DNA from: Macrocybe gigantea
Taxonomy: Eukaryota > Basidiomycota > Agaricomycetes > Agaricales > Callistosporiaceae
Direction: 5' to 3'
Length of the DNA: 64,000 bases
Assembly (NCBI GenBank): GCA_011319805.1
Contig: SJRY01000299.1
Coordinates: 62,001-126,000 of the forward strand
In this document: positions 46,801 to 59,294 of the stretch, piece by piece
Numbering within the stretch: the first letter of the stretch is position 1
How the letters are laid out: each line of letters begins with the position of its first letter
Made by a program: the position numbers and the translations under genes
Notes under the pieces: generated by a model
What the model saw: the letters and a program-made list of their open reading frames with translations, nothing else
Database searches by the model: none
Told to the model about the DNA's origin: nothing

Positions 46801-48511
46801 GGATGACGCCACCACGTCGTTTCCTCTACGTGCTCTTGGTTCTGTGTTTCAGATTATCTTTATCTGTTCTCAAGGATTTCGACATGCTTTGGACTATACC
46901 GCTTCGGATGCGGCCACCACTTGTGGCGTAGCTAGGATGCTGCTGTACTCTGAACAGCGCAAGTAGATCCTTACCGGGCACGGCGTTGATTCGAGTTGAA
47001 ATGTTACGTATGTTTCATTCCTGCGTTCATCATAGCGCATCGAGGTCTGCAAACTTTTTTTCCCTGCTGAGCTGAGAGATATCCGACAATGCGATTTTCG
47101 GGCTAACCGAATCACGATCTTCTGTGCGACGAATAGGCTGAGGAAACGGAAAGGACCTGCGAGCATGCGCATTCAGCGAAACGGGTAGGTAAAAGACTGA
47201 TGGTGGCGGCCTTCATTTCCGTTTATTTTTTTTTTCCTTCCTGCGCCACTTGGCATGCACTCGCCAGCTCTCCCTGCTCACGCCTTTTCCCAAGGACCTC
47301 TTCGTCCACCCCGATGCCCGACCTTGCCCGACGTCTGTGCGTTCCCATCGTCCGACGGCCCTTCGGCCGAGCGCTTTCAAAACCCAACACACCGGGCACG
47401 ATGTGCTCTCGACGTACGTGAAATTTTATTCGACAAGGGGAAAAAAAAATAGAATATGAATATTAAAAAAGAAACCCTCTGCCCAGTGCACCCGGAAGAA
47501 CGCAGTCGAACACACATGGCTTCGTGCGTTCTTTTCTAGGCTTGGTCTCACGCCGCTTAGCAATGTAACGTGCAGTGTCTAGAACGGTTGTTTTATTTTT
47601 ACATGAAAGAAGTGTCCTCCGTGCCGTGTAGTTTCTCGAATGGGACAACCTGGGACTTTGACTTCCGCCGGGACGTGGGTCAGTCTCAACCGTTCAACCT
47701 TCCACTCGGAAACGCGGGCCGGACGATATTCAACACTCCTCTCATTGAACCCGGTCGTTTTTCCCCAGCTCAATTCCTTGGGAAAACGACATGCGGAGAC
47801 GCTTATTAAAGTTTGGGTTTGGTGGACATGAGGTTCCCAGAAGGAGTCAGGTCTGGGTGCGAAAGACGTTTTGGACGAGCTTGTTGGCCGCTCTTTCTGC
47901 CTCGAACACAATTGGACTGGTCATGGGCTGCTTTGCTCCTTCTGTGTTCTTGCTTCGTTCGTTCCGAGCGTGCCGAATCGCAGTCTGTGGTCCTCCAGAA
48001 GAAATGCAAGGATTTCCTTTGACACATGGACACAGACCAATTCATAGGTCATTTTTGTGCAGGGTGTGTACGCACACGGTACTTTGTGTTTTATGTGTCA
48101 GTATGTATGGATATGTACGAGCATATGATCGATCGACGAGTGACTGCATTCCAAGCTACCGTCGATCCTCCTCGCAGAGGCGGATGTCCTAAAGTCTCTC
48201 ATCGAACGTTGGGCAACGAGCAGGGTCAGGATGCAACGATCAGCGCTCGTGCGATCAGCCCGCGCTGAAACCTCATGTCGCTTTCTAAATTCTCACCCAC
48301 TCGTTCGCTTTCCTCATCAATCCGCGTGGCCAAAAGCGTGCGGCGGGGCATCCAGCCAGGCGCCATCAAAGGCAAGGCGATCCGTGCGCCTGATATGCGA
48401 TAATCTATCTTAGCGCGGGCGTCTAAAATACACACACCGGGAACAAGGCAGTTTTGGAAGAAGAAAAACAAAAAAAAAAAGACAGAGCAACCAGGCGCGT
48501 GTCTCCCGAAA
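43897..48511. other. Gene-poor stretch of ~4.6 kb
   Basis: No gene I can support. The longest frames are plus 43968-44414 and 45677-46279 (200 codons, interrupted in sense by T-runs) and minus 45088-45423 and 46039-46512; none shows a recognisable domain. T runs of 10-12 recur near 45912-45928, 46657-46668, 46749-46760 and 47225-47235. Confidence 0.35.
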
Positions 48512-48998
48512 ATGGCTTTTATTGCGTTGCTCGAGCACTCGCTCTACGGCCCGCCGCGCATCTACTGGCACATGGGCCGCCCGCCGACCTCGATCGTGTT
48601 CGGCCAGACCAAGGGCACGATCCCTCTCGGACGCGGACAAGCGCCAGCCGGCGACCTGGCCCTTCGTCACGCACATGTTCATCAACGCGCTCGCGGAGGA
48701 CCCGCTCACGACGTTCCGCTGGCCCGTCATGGTCTTCAACGAGCGCGGCGTCATCTGCCAGGACGTGTTTGATGCGCTGTATGAGAACTTTCAGGAGTTT
48801 GTGTCCAGGGAGGAGTATGAGTCTTGGGAGTCCAGCAGGAAGACGCCGGCCGAGCTGGCGTATAGGGTGAGGGAGGGCCCGCCTCCGAACGATACCCCGA
48901 TGAGGAGGATCGACTACTTGGGGACGCATTACATGTTCAGAGGTCTGCAGCCGACCCCGAATTGCCAAGGTTGGACTATGTTCGCTGGGCTGGCTTGA
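48512..48998 (+). CDS. DUF6699-like protein (one frame break)
   Basis: About 160 residues. MAFIALLEHSLYGPPRIYWHM, then RPPTSIVFGQTKGTIPL, is followed by a frame shift near 48630-48640, after which it reads SDADKRQPATWPFVTHMFIN, PLTTFRWPVMVFN, GVICQDVFDALYENFQEFVS, EEYESW and YLGTHYMFRGLQPT, to a stop at 48998. The pattern of a beta-rich start, then a helix with a conserved EEYE/EEYxxW, recalls the basidiomycete-expanded DUF6699 family of unknown function; this assignment is from memory of the family pattern and is tentative. The two halves are clearly one gene, so the break is probably a base error. Confidence 0.5.
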
Positions 48999-49292
48999 AA
49001 TTCTGGTTCTTGAATTGTTGGTTTCCTTTTTTTTTCCGAGATGTTTTCTATTTTTGCGGTCATGGCTCCTACACATCATAGCATTCCTCCACCCATCGCA
49101 TTGTCCACTTTTCCATATTCATCGGTATGCATTGCATTGTTCTTTCTCTTTCGTCGTCTTTTCCATTTCCACCTGTCGTAATACCTCTCTCTGGGAATAC
49201 ATTTTGAATCACACGTCTTCGCGTCGTGGGTGATAACAGAATTGTATCGTGGATAATGAAGTGGGGTACATCCAAGATAGTGTACGGTAACG

Positions 49293-52200
49293 TTAATCAA
49301 GCCCACATGGCCTTGAACTTTTCCTCAAACTCCTTCGTCGCCGCACAAACGACCTGATATACTCGCCAATCGGAACTGCTAGGCTTTTTGGGCTCCGTGC
49401 GACTCTTTCCAGACGTTTCATTCTTGCGGCCTTTGTACGAGCTCGGAAACTCCTCCTCCCAGTCGACTTGGTCAGGTTCGCTTTGTCGTCATCACCTACG
49501 CTTATGCTGCTCTGCTCAGATTCGTCTTCTTCCTTCTCGTCTCCGGAAAGGTCAACCTCGTCAAGAACGTCCAGGCCGTCCGGCACCGTTGACGATGAAC
49601 CCTTGTTTAAGAGTTGCTCCAGCGCCATCTTGAGTGTGAGCAAGGTGAGCATAAAGTCCTGTAACAAGTACCACACGTCGCCCCGCCGTATGCCGTTCGC
49701 CTCTACGAGGCTCTTGACCTGGCCGTGGGTAAAGAAGTCGAGCAGATATGCGTTGAGCCCATGAATCTGGGCCGCGTCGTCGTCGCTCTGTTCGTCGACC
49801 CGCAAAAAGTGCGACATAGAGGGAATAACATGCTCATTGAGGTGCAGACCATCTCGCGCTGTTCGAGCCAGTTCCTGAACACTGGAGAACCGGTCGTTGT
49901 GTCCCGAGTTGGCCACGAAGATTGACCTGGCGACGACCGGAAGCGAGGTCTCTTTGAGGTATGTCGACAACGGCGAGTCACAATCGGGTTCGAGTGGATT
50001 CAAATGATCTCCTCCGCTTATAGGGAGAACAGAATCGGCACTTTCATCGTTGAGATGTTTTGAGGCATAGGCGAAGGCATAGCCTGTGAAGATCCGGAGG
50101 ATTTCTTTGTCATGCTTCTTGAGGACGTCACGGATGTACGGGGGGAGCGGCTCCAATGTGATCGAGGACGGATATCTCTTTCTCAGCTCCTTTAGGTTGT
50201 TCTCATTTGCATAGCCCTTGGAAATGTAGCGACGACCGAAAAGATGAGCCATGACGTGAATGAAGTCGTGTTGGGCGTCCACCATGCTCGGCCGTTTGCA
50301 GGTCTTGTGTAATACTCCACTACGGAGCAGGGCAACCAGGGCAAAGTTGCTGGGCTCCGTGTACTGTCCAATGAGGAGCAATGAGCTGTTGGGCAAATCC
50401 ACGTCTGCGGTTTAAAAGACTCACATAAAGATGTGCGGCGACGGCAAAAAGATCCAACGGGTTTCCCTCCCTGTTGATAAGACTGCTTCGGCGGAGGTAC
50501 TCGATGCTGAACCTCATGTGGTGCAATAATTGTTGTTGCCCAATGTCTGAGCCAAAGCTAACTTGCGGCAGCGACATGAGGCTCTTGATTGCTCCGACAG
50601 CAAAAGGGGCATTGTCCGAGCCTTTCAGCAGATTCAACAGACGCAAGATGAGCGTCGACGTGATGGGAAAGTTGCCACCCAGTGACGGCAATTTTGAAAG
50701 CACCATGCGCTGGACTCTGTCCAAAGGAATCCCATAAAAGACTACGTTACCGAGCAAGTCAAAGCCACGACGACCGGCGCGACCGGCACATTGTCGGTAC
50801 TAGACAGAGAATCATGAAAAAATCATAAAATCTAAAACGTTATGGGAATGAGAGCGCACCATTAATGCGGTCAAGAAGGGAGAATCGCCACAAAAAACAG
50901 AAGTCTTGGTCGGGGCGTTAATTCCAAGCGCGAGAGTGCCTGTTGATTGGAACTGCGGTCAGTTCCAGTCGGGCCTCGCGGAGTACTGGTGTCCGTACCA
51001 GTTGCGATCATGACACGAACGAATCCTTGTCTGTACAAACTGGCGACAACGTCAACACACTATAGCGAAAGCAATGCTGGGAGACCGGCAGAGTACCTTT
51101 CAATCAAACTGCGGTATTTCTTATTCATGCCCGAATGATGAACAGCAATGCCCCGTTTCAGCGCATCCAACGCCCATGAAGGAGTCGTAGTCCACCTCCT
51201 GAGCTCGGAGAGATCGTTTCCAACTCTGATTTGGAGTAGGACGTGTGCTGTCCTGCAAAAGAGAAGTGTTCGTCTGGGTCATCCGGATCGAATGATTTTT
51301 GCCAGCCATCCGAGTCGTCCTTGTGCTCAGGCTCCGCATCACCGTCCTTCTTCTGTTTTGCGGTTCTTTTGCCACCCGTTCACGGTCTTTGGCTCGCAAC
51401 TGCCAAGCCTCCCATTCCTGCAGTTTCCTTTGCCACTCCGGGCTCTGAGAGCGCCAGTCTCTTCTGCTCCAGCTCGACAAGGAGGATTTGGGCCATGATT
51501 TCGCATTCCTTTCGGTCAAAATTGAACAGAATGGCGGGCTTGGGAGGGCAAAGGAAAGGAATCGCAGAGATGCATGTGAGGATGTCAACCTTGGGCCAAG
51601 AAACAGCGTTACTCACCAGCTCGCCCCGGACATGAAGATCTGATACCAAATGAATGAGGTGCTGGATAAACGACTTTTGTAACGGTATTGCGTTCATCGC
51701 TCCGGGCGGCATCTTGTTGATTACCGGGTCTTGAAGATCACGCACAACCTGATTGAAAGGATCTGACGTGTTTTGCAAATCAGCGCGATCCATCGTCTTC
51801 GCCAGGATGTCTTTCAATTTTGCTTCGTAGTTCAAAACGTCCTTCTGTTTGAGAATTACGGTGCCTGAGAAAAACGTTGCCGGGTCCAGAGTACCAAGGT
51901 CGAGTTGCAGTTCCTTCTCGTGCATCTTGAGGGTCTCGTACAAACTGAGCGTATCACGAGCTTCCAATGACAGGTCTTCAGGGATCGCTGATCGCCTGCC
52001 AAAAGACAACAACGAAACGGGGTGTAGGGAACCGTGTTCGGTCTGAGGCCTTATATGTCGCCAGCCCCGCGAAAGCGTCCGAGTTGTTTCCATCCAAACT
52101 GTAATAAAACTTGCGAAGATGGGAATAGCGGTGAGGGAAATTGATGAACCTATGGTTGAAATTATGGGCACGTTGGACCGATTCAAGCCAGTGGTTGAAT

Positions 52201-55200
52201 GATTCTGGGGACCCGATAGTAGCAGAAAGGCCACTGCGCGGTCGATGTCAGTTGCTGAAATGGCCGAGTTTGCCGGTCGAGCACGCACATTATGGGACAA
52301 GGCGCAAATAAAATTATCTGTTCCCAAACAGCGCCTCCCTCTTGTTGACCGATTGAATGGATCTCGTCTAGAATAATGCTATGCATAATTTATCAGTATT
52401 ATGCATCGCTTCGAACACGAGGGCCTACCGCTTTATCCTGGGCGTCCATACGCGCGCGAGAGGAGGGGAAAGAAGCATGATTGCCAACATTTCTGGGACT
52501 GTGACAAGAATTTGGCACTTCAGAGGGTCATGGATGCGGTAATCACGCGTATGAATAGCCCAACAACTTCCAGCTATGAGGATGTTTAAGCCCTAATATC
52601 CTAGAATGCTGGCGTTCAGATACTCACCACCAGACAAATTCTTGCTAAAGCGAGCATACACCTCCGCAGCGATCTGAGATACTAAGGCTTTTGTCGGGGC
52701 AACGTAAACTAAAATGCCATCATCCGAATTCCTGAGAACCTTCTCCATTGCGTAGAATGAAATAAAAGTCTTTCCGGCACTAGTTGGAGCTAATTAGCAT
52801 GGATGAAAAACAGTGAGTTTTGCGTTTTGAGATAGACGGCTAATTCTGCTCACCAACGACGAGCAATGAATCATTGTTGTCGATGCCATCCAGCACCTCT
52901 CTTTGCCAAGCGTCTGGATCAAATGCCACTCGAGGGTCCGGGGCGCTATCCATGCTCCTATCCATGTACTCGCCGAAGAGTCGGAGTTGCCAGGTGACAG
53001 GATCCTCGTCATTACGCATAAACTCGTACAAAGGCTCTCTCGTCCTGGAACTGGCCAGCTTGACAAACTTGAAGCTCAACGGCCGTCCATTGTCAGAAAC
53101 GGCAGGAACCAGGTCCGCCGTGAGTTTCTCAAAACCCAAGCAGAACAGGAGGGTGGTAAGGTTCTTGTGTATCGCCAATGATATGGCAAATTTGCCGTCG
53201 CAAAGATCTTTGATCATGCGGAACAGGGAGACGGTATATCTGTCTCGAACTGCAGCAGAATTCCGCTCCGCTTCGCCTATCCAACAGAGAATCTCCAAGT
53301 TGATCTTGTACAATCGCATCTCGGCCCCCAAAACGTTCATCCCTCCTCTTGTTCCGATCCAGGAAGTTCATGCGCGAGACTTTCTGGTCCAGCGTCTGCA
53401 TTTTGGCTATGACTTCCAGTTGTTCTTTCCACCAAGCGAAAGATACCTCGTCTTGGGCGGCAGACTTCTCGGTTTGAATCTTCTGGCGAAGCTTATCGGC
53501 CGAACTGAGTTTGACTTGTTTTGCCTTCTTGTTAGGCTTGGCTTGGGCATTGCTCGCAGGAGAGGAGGTGCTTGAAGATGGGCGGGAGCAGAAATGCGAG
53601 CTGACAACGAACCGGCAGGAGGAATAATTATCTGCTGCAAACGCCCTCCCAGCGCGCCTGTCAACGTCGCAGCCTGAGCCTGCATAGAGCGCATGAAGCG
53701 TTGGTCGCTCCTAAGAGCACGACGTCGCGCTCGCTCATCGGTGGGGCGTGTGGGGCTCCTCCTTGGTGTCTGGGCAAAATAGATTTTTGATTATGCCAAT
53801 GACGAGAATCGTGGAACTTTGTTTCGCCGCTGAAATGTCGCTTACGCGGTGAGCTTTCTGAGTCACTCTTGTCGCTTTCAAGAACAGGAAGATCCAAAGA
53901 GAGCGCGGAATCCAAGACTTGATTTTCGAATGGGAGCAACGGACCGATGTCCAGGTTGCTTTCTTCGGAGAGCGATATGCTGCTCACTGACAATTTTCGC
54001 GTTGTATTGGCGCGCGAATTTGCGCCAGTCGACACTTGGCAATCCTCCTGCGGACCATATGGAATGAACTTCAGCTTGTCCAGTGTCTGTATTTTGGCTA
54101 TGGCCTCTAGCTGTTCTTTCCACCAAGCGAAAGATACCTCGTCTGGGCGGCAGACTTCTCGGTTTGAATCTTCTGCGAAGCTTATCGGGAGGAGGTGCTT
54201 GAAGATGGGCGGGGAGCAGAAATGCGAGCTGACAACGAACCGGCAGGAGAATAATTATCTGCTGCAAACGCCTCCCAGCGCGCCTGTCAACGTCGCAGCC
54301 TGAGCCTGCATAGAGCGCATGAAGCGTTGGTCGCTCCTAAGAGCACGACGTCGCGCTCGCTCATCGGTGGGCTCATCGGTGGGGCAAAAATAGATTTTTG
54401 ATTATGCCAATGACGAGAATCGTGGAACTTTGTTTCGCCGCTGAAATGTCGCTTACGCGGTGAGCTTTCTGAGTCACTCTTGTCGCTTTCAAGAACAGGA
54501 AGATCCAAAGAGAGCGCGGAATCCAAGACTTGATTTTCGAATGGGAGCAACGGACCGATGTCCAGGTTGCTTTCTTCGGAGAGCGATATGCTGCTCACTG
54601 ACAATTTTCGCGTTGTATTGGCGCGCGAATTTGCGCCAGTCGACACTTGGCAATCCTCCTGCGGACCATATGGAATGAACTTCAGCATAGATCTCCGAAC
54701 CGATGAGCGTGGCAATCGCGCCTCCTTGCAAATTAGCGGGATTGCCGACAAGGAAGTGGAGAATTGAGCAGAAGACATTTCCATCGAAATCGACGGTGGT
54801 AGATAATGTCGAGTTCAGAATCTTGACGATAACGATGAATAGATCGGGGAAGAATTGGTTTACTATCGTAGATTTGAGTGGTTTTGAGAGCTTGTCTGAT
54901 CTGCGAGCCCTCTCTTGAATCGATTGACGTGTGAGAGTACACCAGTGAACAACGAGTATGTATAACAATGGTAGATCGGTGTCCGGATGTTCTTCGTCGA
55001 TTTTTCGAAGTATGTTAACATACGTTTCCTGCTCGCTGACCTTGCATAGTCGAGTGCGAGCGGACAGTTGAACAGATATGTCTTGATATTCCAACTTCTC
55101 GCTCAGCTGCATAGAGTCTTGTTTCACGATGGTTGGCAGAACCGGTGAGAAGAGGCTGTGCGCGCTTGGCGTCCGGTATTGTTCGTAGACAAAAGACAAA

Positions 55201-56176
55201 ACCTTCATACCAATCATCATCAGAACAGCGTGTACAACGATTATCGTTTATGAGGACATACTTTGGAATCGCGATATTCCGCTCCTTTCAATAAAGCGAC
55301 GGGGATTCCACGGGACAGAAGGTCGAACATGAAGAGACGCTGATGGATCGCGTGGCTGAAAACGCGTTTTCTGGCTTCGGCTGGCCACACTCCACCATCA
55401 TTGGTCATAACAAACATAGGCTGATATACGCAACACGCAACGAAACGTGAACAACGGTGGATGGCGTGAGGGGATGGAAATCCAAACCTTTCTTGTTGAC
55501 TCGTATAGGAGCCAGTCGGGATCGTCGAGGTCATTGAAAACATGAGTGGCGATAGGCAGCTGGAGCAGATGCTTGAATAGCAGTAACCTCGCCAGACACC
55601 GCGACGATGTGATGAAACGGGAAGCGCCCGTGTCGAGCGTTGCATGATGCGTATTACTGCCTGATCCGGGCAGAAAAAATTCAACATTTGTTTGATCATG
55701 ATCAATGCTTTTGAGGAATTACCTAGCCAGAAGACGATATCTGCGGCTGCAGACCGCCTCCTGAACTCAAATAATAGCTTCTCTAGTATGTACTTGGCAT
55801 GAAGAATTTGGAAACTAGCTTCTGACCTCGACTGATCAAGTTAACTGCGAATGCACATCACAGCATGACTTACGGTCGCCTTTGCCGATAGCTAGGAGTG
55901 GGTCATCCAAGACGATCTGGATCAAGGCTTCGCCTAAGATGATTTGACACCATGCTCAGGATCAGGTCTCGTCCTCGGGATAATAATCTTACCATCGATG
56001 ACAAAAGGCTCACTTCCCGCGTAGTCGCCAAGGAGATCCATCCATCTGGCTTGCCGGCTCGCAGAGCTGTACCAGGCTTGGTCTATCTCCTCCAAGACCT
56101 CATACGCAGATGATGGTGGCGCCTTGCGGACCTCCTGTCCATTTATGATGGGAATATCAAAATCATCCAAGTCCAT
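49293..56176 (-). CDS. DDX60/Ski2-like DExH helicase (with internal duplication and frame breaks)
   Basis: A large superfamily-2 helicase. N terminus from 56176: [20 protein letters not shown], then [19 protein letters not shown]. Upstream of the motor it reads [41 protein letters not shown] and [18 protein letters not shown], all typical of the DDX60 family. The motor: [20 protein letters not shown], motif [10 protein letters not shown] (~52745-52795), Ia VAPTKALV, motif [10 protein letters not shown] (~52345-52385), motif [12 protein letters not shown] (~50760-50815). The C-terminal winged-helix/ratchet part runs to RPCGLD at 49293. Animal DDX60 takes part in antiviral RNA sensing; the role in fungi is not established. 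A ~610-690 bp direct duplication (53392-54685) lies in the linker before the motor, and several frames break (for example GCTCTCCGAAGAAAGC, where one base is missing from the codons for ALSEES). As written it would not give a full-length protein. Confidence 0.8.
53392..54077. repeat. Internal duplication of helicase gene, unit 1
   Basis: Direct repeat with 54078-54685. The 296 bp at 53779-54074 are identical to 54390-54685. The other part differs by one-base indels, a few substitutions and a ~72-bp segment (near 53498-53570) missing from unit 2. Confidence 0.9.
54078..54685. repeat. Internal duplication of helicase gene, unit 2
   Basis: Second unit. Relative to unit 1 it loses single bases in runs (TCTTGGG to TCTGGG, TCTGGCG to TCTGCG, GGAGGAATA to GGAGAATA, GCCCTCCC to GCCTCCC) and gains one (GGCGGGAGC to GGCGGGGAGC). 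Confidence 0.9.
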
Positions 56177-57264
56177 TGTGCGGCAACGATAGACGAGATG
56201 ACGGACGTCGTAAAACGAGTGCAAAAGACCCTAGGACCGAGCAGGCGTGGCCTTTATCTGCTGCGGATGCCTCAAGGACGGAACTTTAGTCAAAGTTTGA
56301 TGCACTGCTGGATTAGAAACAAGATTAGCGCACAGAAAATCAAAGGCAATGCTGTTTCCAAGAATTCGACCTGTAAGGCAACCGTCCCCCATCGTCTTGG
56401 CCGCTTTTCTTATTCTGAAAGTTGCTGCAGGATGGTGCGGACTAGAAATCTTAGAGACACATCTTCTGGCAAAGAACAGTACGCGGCTGAAAATGAATTG
56501 CATGAGTGATGTGCGATTGTGTTGGAACATCGACGCGTCTCGTTAAAGCAAACCAAAAAGGCGCCGTTACGTAAAAAGAAGAAAGTCTAGAAACCTTTCT
56601 AATCTTATCGGTGCTATGGTTTAGTCACCACTATTCGTAGTGACTAAGTGGTTTGCGCCATAGCAATTTCAAATCCTAGGTTGAACCGTTCTTTGCCAGG
56701 GAAACGAGATGATCCCACAGTTTCCGTACAGGGTCTTACATTGAGCGCAGAGGTTCTGCAAGCAGAGAGAAGCAGAATCTAGCGTCAGATGAGTGAGCAC
56801 GTGACACGCCATGGAAGGCTCGAATAAAATATTCCTCCCTCTCTTTTACACGTCCATGTACGGTACAGTAGCACGCTCGCACCCAGCCCGACTCTCCGCA
56901 GTAAAATTGTAATCCTACCTCCCACCCCGATTTCAAAGTGAATTTACGGTTTGATCAATGAACTGGCAGACTGATTGTGTGATGACCAATCGCTCAGTGA
57001 GTGCCCGCCTTCCGGAGCGGCTCTCGCATCGCGTACCCGGCTGGGCTAATGCTTTGCCTCTGCGCAATCCCTAGCTCATCGCTCAGTCAGCTTCAGCGAG
57101 CGCAATCGAACCTGGACGATTACAAAGATGCAAGTCTAAAAGAAGCAGCATGAGTTGCAAATTGAGATTTCCATGCTACATCGGCTCATTATCGGTCCGA
57201 GGAGAAGTTATATAAAGGCTGGGCGCTCAAGAATTGCTTCCTACTACCTATCTATCAGATCGCA
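56177..57264. promoter_or_regulatory. Divergent upstream region between helicase and AKR genes
   Basis: Both neighbours are transcribed outward from this 1.1 kb. A hairpin-capable sequence, TTAGTCACCACTATTCGTAGTGACTAA, read as arms TTAGTCAC and GTGACTAA around CACTA-TTCG-TAGTG, lies at ~56623-56650. A TATA-like TATATAAAG occurs at ~57208-57216, 49-57 bp before the AKR start. Confidence 0.45.
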
Positions 57265-58745
57265 ATGGTCTCTGTTCCAACAATCGCTTTCAATAATGGG
57301 AAGAGGATCCCTGCGCTCGGGCTTGGTGAGCGCTTGTCATCTTGCGAGGTTGGTGTGAAAAAGCTGATCGTCCATCCAGGGACATGGAAATCTAAGCCTG
57401 AGGAGGTGACTGCTGCTGTTGCATATGCCCTGAAGGAGGCCGGATATAGACACATCGATTGTGCATCGTGTGTCTATCCTTTCACAGTCGAATCAAGATC
57501 GGGACTGATTGCACATATATCTGCGACTACAGGGGCTACGGCAACGAAAAGCAAGTTGGAGAAGGCATTCGCGCATCTGGCATCCCGAGGTCTGAGATAT
57601 TCGTCAGTTGACCTAATCCATTTCCAAGTTCTATCAGGTCTGTTCTGAGATTTGCACACAGTTAACTGGCAAGCTTTGGAGCACCTGGCATTCGCGCGTC
57701 GAGGAAGCCCTGAACCAAACCTTGGCCGACCTCGGCACCGATTATCTTGATCGTAATTTTCTTTCCCTTTGTGCTGGCTGTTGACTCTCATGCCAGGGAT
57801 CATTCAGTGTATCTTGTTCACTGGCCCGTCGCCCTGAACCCTAACGGAAACCATCCAATCTTTCCGACGCTTCCCAATGGCAAGCGGGACGTAATTCACG
57901 ATTGGAAGCTTAGCGACACTTGGAAGCAAATGGAGGCCTTGGTCAGGAAGGGTATCACGTTCTTGTTTCGTGCTCTGATATCACACGTGTTGACTTTCCT
58001 CCTCAGGCAAAGTCAGATCCATTGGCGTGTCCAACTTTTCCGAACTGAAGTTGGCCGAGATTCTCCCCACCGCGGAGATTCTTCCTGTAGTCGATCAGGT
58101 CAATCGTGTATTTTCCGCTTTGTATTGTCACCTGATATTCATCCCCTCAAATCTAGCTGGAGCTTCATCCTTATAACCCGCAGCACAAATTGGTCGCTTA
58201 CCTGAAGGAGAAAGGGATTGTCCCGGAAGCGTACTCTCCTCTAGGCTCGACTGGTTCTCCATTGGTGAATGACGAAACGATCGTGGAGATTGCGAACAAG
58301 CATGGAATCAGCGCCACAGACGTATTAATTGGTTATCATCGTATGCACTAAAGTTCGCAGCAGCGATGCTCATCGTCCTGATGAACGCCCTTCTCGTCTT
58401 CTTAATACAGTGGCCAAGGGGCACATTGTCCTGCCCAAATCGGTGACACCGTCGCGAATTGCGGCTAACTTGACTGGTCCTGTCAACGCGGCGCCGAAGC
58501 TGACCAAGGAAGACCTGGACAAGCTAGACGCTCTTGCAGCAAACGGCAAACAGCAAAGGTCCGTCCGTCCCATTTTTGTTTCTTAACGCGGCCCCCGTGT
58601 CTCAAGCACTGTATCTTGCTCAGATTCGTCACACCTCCTTGGCGTGAGTATTGTTTGAGGCGATTCTCCTGTCTAAGACATCTGACGAGTTGCAACACTT
58701 TCAGCCGTTGAGCTGGGTTTTGAGCACTGGCCACGGCTTCTTTGA
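57265..58745 (+). CDS. Aldo-keto reductase
   Basis: NAD(P)H-dependent carbonyl reductase of the AKR superfamily, about 320 residues over roughly nine exons. Blocks: MVSVPTIAFNNGKRIPALGL, then GTWKSKPEEVTAAV, YRHIDCA (catalytic Asp), YGNEKQVGEGI (catalytic Tyr), GKLWSTWH (catalytic Lys), YLVHWPVAL (catalytic His), GVSNFSELKLAEIL, DQLELHPYNPQHKLVAYLKE, YSPLGS, VLPKSVTPSRI (cofactor phosphate-binding loop), ending VELGFEHWPRLL at 58745. Several introns include an in-frame T-rich acceptor. The frame seems intact. The usual substrate is unknown (glycerol, sugar aldehyde or xylose-type enzymes share these motifs). It faces the P450 gene tail to tail. Confidence 0.85.
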
Positions 58746-59294
58746 GCGCCGCAGCCACTCTCCACCTCCGCAGAAAGCACTTCTTTATTCGTGACTGTGT
58801 ATATCTCTATTCGATAGGACGAAACTCTTTATTCGACTTCTCCGCTTCCCGCGCTATGGTATTCTCGTATTGGAGACATGTAGCCCTGCGGTACATTGAG
58901 GGTCATTTTTTGTCCAAGACTGTCAGCGAAAAACCCGCAATTAGGTGATAGACGATGCGTTCGCTCCGTGCATCAATGCTGCGCTGTGCCGCGTTGTCCT
59001 CCGCGTATGATTGCTGCTAGACGACAGTCCGTCGTTCTAGCCAACGAATACAGTATATTCCTAGCACGACGGCAGAAGAAACGTTCCGAATCTCACGTTG
59101 TTGAGCGGTGGCAGAGGCTGTGAGTGAGCCTCATCAACTTTGGCGCCTCCCAAAGGATGCTTTAATGAAATGGTGGTCATACCGCCTAGACGAGTCCGAA
59201 TGACGCATAACTGGTTGGCAGGTCTGAAGGTACATCAATTTATTCAGTTCGTTTATCCACAGCTACAAGATTACATCGCTTGCGTAAGTCATCA
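58746..59294. other. 3' spacer between convergent AKR and P450 genes
   Basis: No gene seen; presumably holds both 3' UTRs. Confidence 0.4.
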
